Assembly (NCBI RefSeq): GCF_016406325.1 | Contig: NZ_CP066370.1 | Span: 3,224,001-3,288,000 of the forward strand | Reading direction: 5' to 3' | Length of the DNA: 64,000 bases | DNA from: Shewanella putrefaciens | Lineage (GTDB): Bacteria; Pseudomonadota; Gammaproteobacteria; Enterobacterales; Shewanellaceae | Shown: positions 49,799-57,475 of the stretch, one piece after another | Layout of the letters: every line of letters starts with the position of its first letter | Position numbering within the stretch: the stretch's first letter is position 1 | Translations under genes and position numbers: made by a program | Notes under the pieces: model-generated | Database searches by the model: none | What the model was told of the DNA's origin: nothing | Seen by the model: the letters and a program-made list of their open reading frames with translations, nothing else

Positions 49799-50626
49799 TT
49801 AACGTGCTTTATCCAAGGCATCACATAAGGCTTGAACGCCAAATAAAGCTCTGGGCGTCGCGCGATGTAATAAATCGGCATTGAGTTGATAAATATGCTG
49901 TTTCTTCACAGCAGGAATTTCTGGCCATTGGCGCCAACCAACCCCTTTCACATTGCCTTCTTCTTCACTCTGTAAAATCACATCCGGTAAAGTCAGTAAC
50001 ACATTTTCTAAACTCACCTGCGGATAATCGCTATCGGCATCGTAAAACACATTTTGTCCATGGCACACACTCATAATCTCTTGGATCCAACTGTTTTTAG
50101 AGACTGTCATCAAGGGGGTAGACCAGAGTTGATAAAATACCTTAGGTTCTGATTTTTTAGCATTTTCAACCCGCAATCGGATAAGCTCAGCGCGATAAGC
50201 GGCCGCAGCCTTGCTTGCTTCTTCAACATGCCCCGTAAGTTGGCCTAACTCTTCAAGCTCCTTGGCGACGCCTTCTAAGGTTTTAGGATCGCTACCATAA
50301 AGATTAAATCCTAACGTCCTAAGCTGGTTGATATCTTCGGCTTTATTACCCGAATCCCACACCACAATCAGATCGGGATTAAGCTCTAGTACCCGCTCCA
50401 TTTGAATGCCATAGTAACCGCCAATACGCGGGATCTTTTTTGCAGCCTCAGGATAATCCGCATAATCGGTTGCGGCCACAATCGTATCGCCCGCGCCTAT
50501 GGCATAAAGCATTTCCACCGCATGGGGAGAGAGCGCAATAATGCGTTTAGCGGGCTGCGCCTGTACATCAGTCGAACACAACAGATATAGACAGAAAAAC
50601 AGCCCAATAACGCCTTGTATATACAT
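49799..50626 (-). CDS. btuF: Vitamin B12 ABC transporter periplasmic binding protein BtuF
   Basis: A 275-residue class III solute-binding protein with a signal peptide (about 1-23, ending VQAQP). The fold is RIIALSPHAVEMLYAIGAGDTIVAATDYADYP then PDLIVVWDSGNK and the long backbone helix, ending ALFGVQALCDAL. It delivers cobalamin to BtuCD. The BtuC and BtuD genes lie about 12 kb further right with the cob genes, so context agrees. It starts 16 bp after the stop of the DUF2235 gene. Haem- or siderophore-binding paralogues look similar. Confidence 0.86.
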   Translation of the reverse strand: MYIQGVIGLFFCLYLLCSTDVQAQPAKRIIALSPHAVEMLYAIGAGDTIVAATDYADYPEAAKKIPRIGGYYGIQMERVLELNPDLIVVWDSGNKAEDINQLRTLGFNLYGSDPKTLEGVAKELEELGQLTGHVEEASKAAAAYRAELIRLRVENAKKSEPKVFYQLWSTPLMTVSKNSWIQEIMSVCHGQNVFYDADSDYPQVSLENVLLTLPDVILQSEEEGNVKGVGWRQWPEIPAVKKQHIYQLNADLLHRATPRALFGVQALCDALDKAR

Positions 50627-50642
50627 ATTATTCCTTAAGTGG

Positions 50643-51680
50643 TTAATTGATTAGCTCAGTCGGCCAGCCATAGCGATCCAAGTAAACTTTTAGATTTTTT
50701 GGCCGATATTGGGGGTCTCGCTCCCAGCGGATTTTCACTGAATGGTGCAGTAACACAGGAACAGTCGAAGGATCCAGTGGCCGCAAGTACGCCTGCTTTA
50801 TCCGATAAAAACTGCGCCGTGAGTCATGTAAAGTCGCGAGCGGATTAGGATGTAAACTTGCCGTTAAATGTGGCTCTAGGCTTAAATTAAATTTCTGCGC
50901 CTCGGATATCATCCACAACAGTGCAATATCCGACAGCAATGAGCCGTCTTTATCAGGTTTATAACTGCCGCCAATATTGCTATGGGCACCCGCAAACCAC
51001 ACTTGCTGCATGTCCATATTGTCGCGTAGTTGCCAAATGGTCGGCTCAAAATCACTGCGGTGTTCATCTATGGCTAAGGCATGACGGGCAACGCGCACAT
51101 TGCGGCCAATTTTAGTATCGTAAAACTCGTCTTTATCTTCGAACAACCCTAAAAATGAAATAGGGATCCCCATAGCACCCACGGTATCCCACACACCAAC
51201 AAACTTGATTTCCCGAGATTCATGACTGTATCTCGCTCTAAACTCGAGGGATTTTTCACCATCAGGCGCAAAGGGCGCACTGCTTTTTTTATAGTGGTCG
51301 AAAGCTTGTTGAATCAACGCCGCATCGGGACGTTTGAGTATGCCGCAGTTATTAATCAAGCCACACAGGCAACGCACTGTGTAAGCACCACGACTAAAGC
51401 CAAAGAGGTAAATCTCATCGCCGGGGGAATAGTTTTGCACTATATAGCGATAACCATCCATGATGTTTTTATGTAAACCGCGCCCTGTCGCACCACCGAT
51501 GGTTTGATCGTAATAGGAACCCACACCCCAATCATAAAATACCTGCTGGGGTTTGCCGTCACTGGCCAAGGGGCTAATCGCCCGCGCGAGGCGCAGCACA
51601 TTGGTTGGGAAATCGACCTTAAGATCTTTCTCGGGTCGATTCCACGTGCCGTCGGCACAAATCACAATACGTTTATTCAT
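50643..51680 (-). CDS. DUF2235 alpha/beta-hydrolase (phospholipase/T6SS-effector-like fold)
   Basis: A 345-residue protein of the DUF2235 family. IVICADGTWNRPEKD at the N-terminus, nucleophile elbow LFGFSRGAYTVRCLCGLI (GxSxG, about residues 91-108), a FVGVWDTVGA segment, and WFAGAHSNIGGSY with the likely catalytic His. Family members include T6SS Tle1 lipases, but no secretion motif or immunity gene is visible here, so it may be a housekeeping hydrolase. It lies directly upstream of btuF, 16 bp apart on the same strand. Confidence 0.85.
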   Translation of the reverse strand: MNKRIVICADGTWNRPEKDLKVDFPTNVLRLARAISPLASDGKPQQVFYDWGVGSYYDQTIGGATGRGLHKNIMDGYRYIVQNYSPGDEIYLFGFSRGAYTVRCLCGLINNCGILKRPDAALIQQAFDHYKKSSAPFAPDGEKSLEFRARYSHESREIKFVGVWDTVGAMGIPISFLGLFEDKDEFYDTKIGRNVRVARHALAIDEHRSDFEPTIWQLRDNMDMQQVWFAGAHSNIGGSYKPDKDGSLLSDIALLWMISEAQKFNLSLEPHLTASLHPNPLATLHDSRRSFYRIKQAYLRPLDPSTVPVLLHHSVKIRWERDPQYRPKNLKVYLDRYGWPTELIN

Positions 51681-52050
51681 CGCATCATCCTTGAGTCACT
51701 GATGCCCAATCTCACAGGTAAAAAGCTATCGATACAGACGCTAACGGGTTTTACCAAGGAATAACAGCCTCGCTATCCTTGTTTGCTGGCGATTCAAGGC
51801 GTTAAAAGCTCATCTTGCTTTACATGCTAACATCGCGGCAAAAAACCTATAGTGACATAAAAACCTAAGCTGACAAATTAGAACAATAAGATGCCGCTAC
51901 AGTTTGCATATGTAATGTTCGTTTAACAAGCGTTGGACAGAGGAGCGTTAAATATAGAAGGGCTAATATCACTAAATGACTTATTGCTTAGTTATTAAAT
52001 GCAGGCTCCTATTGAAGGGCGAACCATGGTATTTGCTCGACGACACGGTG

Positions 52051-52122
52051 ATGGCTCACCTATTTAGCATTGACGTAGCCTGTAGACTTAAAAAGCTTAT
52101 GCTGCACGCTTTGGGACAAAAG
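52051..52122. repeat. Degenerate interspersed repeat, copy 1
   Basis: Begins ATGGCTCACC, passes GACGTAGCCTGTAGACTTAAAA and ends TTTGGGACAAAAGTGC. It resembles copy 2 at 52419-52492 by eye over about 70 bp with several substitutions. Confidence 0.7.
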
Positions 52123-52418
52123 TGCACGAATAGTACGATTGAGTGACTTATAACTTAAGCTGTAGGGAACTTAATGCATAGGCCCCGACTTATAGGTTTG
52201 CCATGCCATTTGCTCGTCGACTCGGTGAATAGAAACCTAGTGTTTCTGAGCTTATGAACGAGAGCCATGGACGGCGAACTGGCAGTTAAACAGGGATGTT
52301 GTTCAAGTCCATCCGTGGATGCTCGACTGCCCCATCTGATGTGAAAGGATTCACAAATGCCGCGATGGCATGGACGCCAAAGAGCGGCCATGGGGCGGAC
52401 GGTTGTCTCGCCAATCAC

Positions 52419-52492
52419 CATGGCTCACCGTTTTGGCTTTGGCGTAACCTGTAGATTTAAAAGACATACGCAACACAGTTTTGGGACAAAAG
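52419..52492. repeat. Degenerate interspersed repeat, copy 2
   Basis: Begins ATGGCTCACC, passes GGCGTAACCTGTAGATTTAAAA and ends TTTTGGGACAAAAGCG. Same orientation as copy 1. It lies directly before the first attC-like site. Confidence 0.7.
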
Positions 52493-52508
52493 CGTGATAG
52501 CTCCTTTG

Positions 52509-52643
52509 CTCTAACTTGTCAGTTTCGGATTAAAATTTCTATGGAGATAACGCTTTGCTAATGGGCAGCCGAAACGCAGTGTAGGCTGTCCCGTGGAGGC
52601 CACGCTTTTTGTGGCCGGAACGAAATTTAGCAACTTGTTATAC
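52509..52643 (-). repeat. attC-like integron recombination site 1
   Basis: Box pair CTCTAAC (52509-52515) and GTTATAC (52637-52643), i.e. RYYYAAC ... GTTRRRY-like. The inner arms pair (AAATTTC / GAAATTT) around a long imperfect palindrome (CCACGC...GTGGCC). It lies just after the stop of the minus-strand cassette gene at 52651, as expected for an attC. Confidence 0.7.
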
Positions 52644-52650
52644 GTCATTT

Positions 52651-53025
52651 TCAAAGGCAATCAATTCCTAAGGAACATACTGTGTATATGCCAATTAAAG
52701 GGAAAAACGCCGTATAAATAGCTGAGAAAACACCTGCAAACCAATGAATAAAGAGTGATGAAGGTTTCTTAAAAAAGCTGGTTGCAACAAGCATTAATAT
52801 AATCGGACTCCCATACATAATAATGTTGCTCAAAGCATACTTAATTGGGGGCTGCACTATTCCATAGGGAGAACTTTCGAAGAAATACCCATATGCACCA
52901 AGCAGAATTACTACAAACAATACTATAAAACTGACAGGAATTGCTCCCATTCTCATTCGTAACCTAAAAATCAATTCAGTAGCCGCGAAAAGAAGTAAGA
53001 AAATAGTGATTAATATCGTGGCCAA
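52651..53025 (-). CDS. Cassette-borne small membrane protein, unknown
   Basis: A 124-residue protein with four hydrophobic helices (ILITIFLLLFAATELIF, IPVSFIVLFVVILLGAYGYF, IIMYGSPIILMLVATSFF, HWFAGVFSAIYTAFFPLIGI) and no recognised family. It is flanked by two attC-like sites and is in the cassette orientation, so it is an integron gene cassette. AT-rich composition compared with the flanking core genes. Confidence 0.6.
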   Translation of the reverse strand: MATILITIFLLLFAATELIFRLRMRMGAIPVSFIVLFVVILLGAYGYFFESSPYGIVQPPIKYALSNIIMYGSPIILMLVATSFFKKPSSLFIHWFAGVFSAIYTAFFPLIGIYTVCSLGIDCL

Positions 53026-53040
53026 GATACTCTCCTTGAC

Positions 53041-53113
53041 GTATAACTACCAAAGCAGCGGCGCGCGTTAGCGCGTCCAGCCCGCAGGGCGATGCTGCCT
53101 TTGCTTGTTAGTG
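53041..53113 (-). repeat. attC-like integron recombination site 2
   Basis: Boxes GTATAAC (53041-53047) and GTTAGTG (53107-53113). Arms CAAAG.CAGC and GCTGC.CTTTG pair with a one-base offset, as the extrahelical base of attC requires. The centre is a GC-rich hairpin (GGCGCGCG / GCGCG). The stop codon of the upstream minus-strand cassette gene lies within the box. Confidence 0.82.
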
Positions 53114-53557
53114 GTTTTTCACAAATAGCTCGCATTTATAGCCGCCTTCCTCACTTTCTAGGTTTTCACTTACGTAGAGGGTATATTTCCCTGGCTTAGA
53201 AAATATCGTCTCATTACCGCCTTTGTTATCCCACCGATACCCAGTTGTGGTTGGAGCTATTTCAATTTCCTTTGCGCTTTCAGACTGTTGAGAAGACATT
53301 AAAGACTTCATGGTTGCTTGCGGTGAGCCAACTACCAAAAATAGCCATAAGTTTTCGTCGTGCCTATATAAGGCAAGCTCCTTACCGTGGTGCCCACTAA
53401 GATTAACTCGAAGAACATCGCCACGGCTTAACATGCATGGAGTGCAAGAAACCATTTCATCTGATTCTATCCAGATAGCTTCTGGAGCCTCTGATTCCTC
53501 AGCAATTCCATGCGAGCTAATAAAAACAAAGATAAAAAACAGGACTCGACTCATCAT
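53108..53557 (-). CDS. Cassette-borne secreted protein, unknown
   Basis: A 149-residue protein with a signal peptide (about 1-18, ending GIAEE). The mature part has a CTPCMLSRGD segment, a GHHGKELALYRHDENLW stretch and a GYKCELF end, suggesting a small beta-rich domain with possible disulphides. No family recognised. It is framed by attC-like sites 2 and 3 on the minus strand, the expected form of a gene cassette. Confidence 0.65.
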   Translation of the reverse strand: MMSRVLFFIFVFISSHGIAEESEAPEAIWIESDEMVSCTPCMLSRGDVLRVNLSGHHGKELALYRHDENLWLFLVVGSPQATMKSLMSSQQSESAKEIEIAPTTTGYRWDNKGGNETIFSKPGKYTLYVSENLESEEGGYKCELFVKNH

Positions 53558-53560
53558 TCA

Positions 53561-53620
53561 CCCTAACGTCTTAGTATTTATGCGCTGCGCTGTTTGCAGG
53601 GCATAAATCGCTTGTTGGAC
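53561..53620 (-). repeat. attC-like integron recombination site 3
   Basis: Boxes CCCTAAC (53561-53567) and GTTGGAC (53614-53620, matching GTTRRRY). The inner arms TATTTATGC and GCATAAAT pair around a short loop. A total length of 60 bp fits attC. It abuts the left end of the IS91-family element. Confidence 0.82.
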
Positions 53621-53898
53621 TTGGCCGCTGCCACATCCGTGTAAATGGGTATGAATGATGCTATAGGAATTTGCTTTTTTGCGGTAGCGGTTTTTTATAC
53701 AGTTTGATGGGTAATCACTTGATATCGTTTTAGCTTTCTCATTCTTGCAAGCTCACTTTCGACTGATTATTGACCTTGGTTGACAGCATTTGGCCTCACA
53801 TTCAGGCTGACACTCACACCCTATCCCCTCATCGGCTTGCGCCCATAAGGCTGGCTGCTTTTCGCTGTCGGTCATTTCGCTACGTCTTGAGGGAGGGG

Positions 53899-55015
53899 TT
53901 ATCCTGACAGGCATATTGGCTGACTTTGGTTGTTAATCATCACTAATCCCTGCTGTCTTATCAGCCCAATAAACTGTAAATGACCTAACTGGCATTGCGG
54001 ACATGACCACAAACAGTCCTCCTTAACTAAAGGACTCACCAATACCACCTGCGGCTTACGTAATTGCGGCTGGATAAGCGCGAGCTTTTTACGGCGGCAA
54101 GCGTTGGCGAGAAAACCAAAATGTCTCACTCGCATCAGCCCTTTGGGCAATACATGCAATAAGTAACGGCGGATAAACTCATCACAACTTAGCCGCATTT
54201 GCTTATGCTGCTGACCGTCACGATAGTCCTTGTAGTAAAAACTGACATGCTCTGCGGTGACGTCGGCAATTCTTGATTCATGCAGCATGCCTTTACGGGT
54301 ATAACGCCCGAGGTATTCCACCACGGTTTCGGCGCGGCTCAGACACGCTTTGCTGTAAACACCACGGTTTTGCCATTAAGGTGTCAGCCGCAGGGATAGC
54401 CAGCTCATGTTGTCGCAGCGCCCGTAATAACTTGGCCCGATATACGGTGGACAAGGCTCTAACCGGAAACAGATAATCCGTTTTCACGCCATGCCAATCT
54501 CCCGCTGACGTCAGCACCCCACCCGGGATTAAGCAATGCAAGTGAATATGCTGACTCAAGGTTTGCCCCCACGTGTGCAGCACCATAGTGCAACCCAATT
54601 GACCCTGAAGGTGTTTTCGCTTCATACCAAACTGCGCAAGCGTCTGCCACACCGACTCAAACAGGGCGCTGTATAGCGGCTTGGCAGCGTAGTGCGCCAA
54701 GATGTTCAACTCGTGGGGTAAGGTAAAGACCAAATGGAAATAGCGGCAAGGCAAGACTTGCGCCTGTTGCGCAGCAATCCATGCTTGTGTCTGCCTTCCC
54801 TGGCAACGAGGACAATGCCGGTCACCACAGGAGCAAAATACCTGCTGCTCATACTGGCAAGTATCACAACGCCAATGCTGTATGCCTAAGGTTTGCGTGC
54901 GACACTGCTGAATATGCTGGCAGACTAAGGCTTGCTGTTCGGTCAGTTTATGCTGCTGTTGGTAGTGGGCTAAGTGCTGATGAAGGATATCGCTTAAATG
55001 GTAGGTGGTTGCCAT
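53899..55015 (-). pseudogene. IS91-family transposase (HUH/Y1), frameshifted
   Basis: The N-terminal frame (240 codons from the ATG at 55015) has the zinc-binding region CDTCQYEQQVFCSCGDRHCPRCQG (split) and the HUH motif QHIHLHCLIPGG. It then loses frame near 54345-54360 and ends at 54293. The C-terminal part (to 53899) continues in another frame with VEYLGRYTRKG (likely catalytic Tyr), YKDYRDGQQH and FIRRYLLHVLPKGLMRVRHFGF. A single-base indel accounts for this, so the transposase is probably inactive. Confidence 0.85.
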
Positions 55016-55857
55016 TGCATCCCCCCAAGACTTGCTAGCAAGTCACACCCTTGATGACCTAATTCCGGTGACCAATGCAAGTAGCGCTCGGTGGATTTAA
55101 TACTGTGATGACCAAGTTGAGCCTGTAATTGATGAAGTGGCATACCCGCTTGTAATTGATGGGTCGCATAAGCATGCCTTAGGCTGTGTGGACTGCAAGG
55201 CTTAGTAATACCCGCTAAGCGGGCCGACTTCGCTAACGCTTTACGAAAGGTCGACTCATGAAGCGGATAAACCACATCATGATAGGTCGAGGCAAACAAC
55301 CATTCGACGGGATGATACGCTTGCCAATACTGACGCAACAGGGTGAGTAAAGTCGGTGAGAGTATCACCCAGCGGTCGCAGGCCCCCTTGCCTTGACACA
55401 CTTTGAGCAACTGCCGCTGCCCATCGATATCAGCAACCTTAATATGGGTTAACTCACTGACGCGTAAACCACAACCATAACACAGCGCCAACATGGCGCG
55501 TTGTTTCAGGTTTTGACAGTGGTACAGCAGTGCCGCGATATCTTGGCAACTAAGAAGTTGCGGCAGCTTGTGCGGACGTTTAGGTAAACTCAGCTGAACC
55601 GTAAAGTCGCGCCCTAGGACATGTTCATAGAAAAAATGAATGCCATTAAGCTGTAACTTTAAGGTGGCTCTGGAATGATGCCGCTCAAGATTTAAGTAAC
55701 GGAAATAAGCCGTAAGCTGCTCATCCGTAATGTTATCGAGCGGTTGGTTGGCATACTGCTGCAGTTGGGTGATGGCATACAAATAAGCGTTACGCGTACG
55801 GGCCGAGTAACCACGTAAACGAATCTCATCATGGAATTGTTGCAGAAGTGATGACAT
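54994..55857 (-). CDS. Tyrosine recombinase of the IS91-family element
   Basis: A 287-residue phage-type integrase. N-terminal SAM-like DNA-binding domain (LRGYSARTRNAYLYAITQLQ), then the catalytic domain with CYGCGLRVSELTHIK (Arg I), SPHSLRHAYATHQLQ (His-x-x-Arg), LGHHSIKSTERYLH (His and Tyr). The start is the ATG at 55857 with GGAGG 7 bases upstream; a longer frame to 55986 reaches outside the element. It overlaps the transposase gene by 22 bp. It appears intact. Confidence 0.88.
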   Translation of the reverse strand: MSSLLQQFHDEIRLRGYSARTRNAYLYAITQLQQYANQPLDNITDEQLTAYFRYLNLERHHSRATLKLQLNGIHFFYEHVLGRDFTVQLSLPKRPHKLPQLLSCQDIAALLYHCQNLKQRAMLALCYGCGLRVSELTHIKVADIDGQRQLLKVCQGKGACDRWVILSPTLLTLLRQYWQAYHPVEWLFASTYHDVVYPLHESTFRKALAKSARLAGITKPCSPHSLRHAYATHQLQAGMPLHQLQAQLGHHSIKSTERYLHWSPELGHQGCDLLASLGGMQWQPPTI

Positions 55858-55939
55858 GGTAGACCTCCTAGGTGAGGGATTATCCCTAGGAGTAAGTGTG
55901 GAACAGTGGTTCGCTTTGGGCTCCGCGCAGCGGCTTAGT

Positions 55940-56605
55940 TCAACAGAGACATTTACCGACAGTGTTATCCCCATCAGAAATCTCACTAGTACTAAATGAA
56001 CTTGATGGCCGCGATAGGCTAATAATAGAACTACTCTATGGTAGTGGACTAAGAGTTTCAGAATGCCTCAGGTTACGTATCCAAGATATTGATATTGAGA
56101 GCGCTTCGCTGACCGTTAGAGACGGTAAAGGACATAAAGATAGGCAAACCATCCTCAGCCATAGATGCGCAGAAAAGCTCACTACATATATTGAAAAGGC
56201 TATTAAAATTCAACAGAATGATAACCAGCAAGGGATAGGTCCATCTCTGCCAAATGCATTAGAACGTAAGTATCCCAATGCGTTTAGGCAACACGGGTGG
56301 ATGTTTATTTTCCCTTCCAGCACAACCTGTATCAATCCTTATACAGGAACACTTTGCAGGCACCATTTACATTAAGTGTTATTCGTAAAGCACTCGGGAA
56401 TTCCGTGCGTAATATTCAAATGAATAAACGCGTCACCTGCCATACGTTTAGGCATAGCTTCGCAACCCATTTACTTCAAGCTAGTCGTGATATAAGAAGT
56501 GTTCAAGAGTTACTGGGCCACAATGACGTTAGTACCACACAAATTTATACACATGTACTTGGCCAACATTTTGCTGGGACAACTAGCCCGTTAGACACAT
56601 TATAA
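55940..56605 (+). pseudogene. Integron integrase IntI, 5'-truncated and frameshifted
   Basis: From QRHLPTVLSPSEI onward the protein matches IntI. GLRVSECLRLRIQDID has the first catalytic Arg, and [25 protein letters not shown] is the extra IntI-specific patch that separates integron integrases from other tyrosine recombinases. [31 protein letters not shown] carry the remaining catalytic residues. The N-terminal ~100 residues are replaced by the IS91-family element, and a one-base deletion near 56372-56375 shifts the frame. It is divergent from the cassettes, as in integrons. Non-functional as read. Confidence 0.88.
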
Positions 56606-56740
56606 ATATCAGAGTCCTTTCGAAACTCAGAAGCATTACTAAAATTTGGTCTACTTACAGCTTGTAGGGTTAATTGTCAGTAGCCCCGATAACGCGCAAT
56701 GGGGCAATAGCTTTTAGCTAAACGAACAGCTAGAGGGTTC

Positions 56741-56860
56741 GTGAAGATTGGCATTGTTGCACCCGTGATCGTTGGCGGCTTGGCCGCCATTTACTATCTG
56801 CCCAATATGGATATAAAAATATCGCTTTATGATGATAACAACACGCTCAGTTTAATAATC
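56741..56860 (+). pseudogene. Possible N-terminal remnant of an FAD/NAD-binding oxidoreductase
   Basis: A short frame from GTG reads MKIGIVAPVIVGGLAAIYYL then NMDIKISLYDDNN. This recalls the beta-alpha-beta dinucleotide fold at the start of flavin amine-oxidase-like proteins (MKIAIVGTGISGL-type), but the Gly spacing is damaged. After about 40 codons the frame runs antisense through cobO. It may be a relic cut off by the integron region; weak evidence. Confidence 0.3.
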
Positions 56861-57475
56861 AAAACCTTGCTGTGCCTTGATACCCGATTCGAATGCGTGT
56901 TTCAACGGCTGCACTTCGCTGACAGTATCAGCCAGCTCGATAATCGCGCGATGACAAGCACGGCCCGTAATAATCACATGCTGCATGGGTGGACGATTTT
57001 TAAGTGCGCTAAGCACACGCTCCACATCTAAATAGTGATAGCTCACCATATAGGTGAGTTCATCGAGCATCACGCAATCGATGCTCTCATCTTGCAGCAG
57101 CTTTTCGGCGGCTTCCCAAGCGAGTACAGCGGCGGCGGTATCTTTTTCTTTATCTTGGGTTTCCCAAGTAAAACCTGTGCCCATTACATGAAACTCAACC
57201 CCTGCGCCTTCGAGTAAATTGCGCTCACCGCACTCCCAAGTGCCTTTGATAAATTGCACTACCGCGGCTTTTTTACCGTGACCGACGGCGCGGGCAACAG
57301 TGCCAAAACCTGAGGTCGATTTGCCTTTACCGTTACCGGTTAACACCAGCAGAATCCCCTTCTCCTCTTGGGCGGCGGCAATTTTAGCATCAACATCTGC
57401 TTTCACTTTCTGTTGGCGAGCCTTGTGGCGTTCGGCCTTGATTTGCGCTTGTTCGTTGTCGTTCTGTGCTGTCAT
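56852..57475 (-). CDS. cobO: Cob(I)yrinic acid a,c-diamide adenosyltransferase
   Basis: A 207-residue ATP:corrinoid adenosyltransferase (BtuR/CobO/CobA type). P-loop [19 protein letters not shown] (about residues 45-63), then [23 protein letters not shown], and [16 protein letters not shown] (about 135-150). It attaches the 5'-deoxyadenosyl group to cobalt. The ATG overlaps the cobQ stop (ATGA), so it is the last gene of the leftward cob run. It is also called btuR when used for salvage. Confidence 0.95.
   Translation of the reverse strand: MTAQNDNEQAQIKAERHKARQQKVKADVDAKIAAAQEEKGILLVLTGNGKGKSTSGFGTVARAVGHGKKAAVVQFIKGTWECGERNLLEGAGVEFHVMGTGFTWETQDKEKDTAAAVLAWEAAEKLLQDESIDCVMLDELTYMVSYHYLDVERVLSALKNRPPMQHVIITGRACHRAIIELADTVSEVQPLKHAFESGIKAQQGFDY

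Larger units (their letters stand above)
51681..52508. other. Non-coding end of the cassette array with degenerate repeats
   Basis: About 830 bp without a supportable gene. It contains a possible decayed attC (51919-52000: GTTTAAC AAGC ... GCTT A GTTATTA), two related 70-bp repeat units (about 52051-52122 and 52419-52492), and a shorter related pair (CATTTGCTCGTCGAC-type at 52025-52050 and 52202-52230). Confidence 0.5.
53624..55934 (-). mobile_element. IS91-family element with tyrosine recombinase and HUH transposase genes
   Basis: About 2.3 kb carrying an integrase-like gene and an overlapping Y1/HUH transposase gene, the two-gene layout of one IS91 subgroup. A short inverted repeat GCCGCTGC (53624-53631 and complement at 55927-55934) marks the candidate ends. 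GTTC directly follows near 55938, compatible with the GTTC/CTTG-type target preference of the family. It separates attC site 3 from the rest of the integron integrase. Exact ends are estimated. Confidence 0.75.

Noticed and set aside
52155..52421. 88-codon minus-strand frame in the repeat region
   Set aside because: It lies between and touches degenerate repeats, has low-complexity content and no homology-like features.
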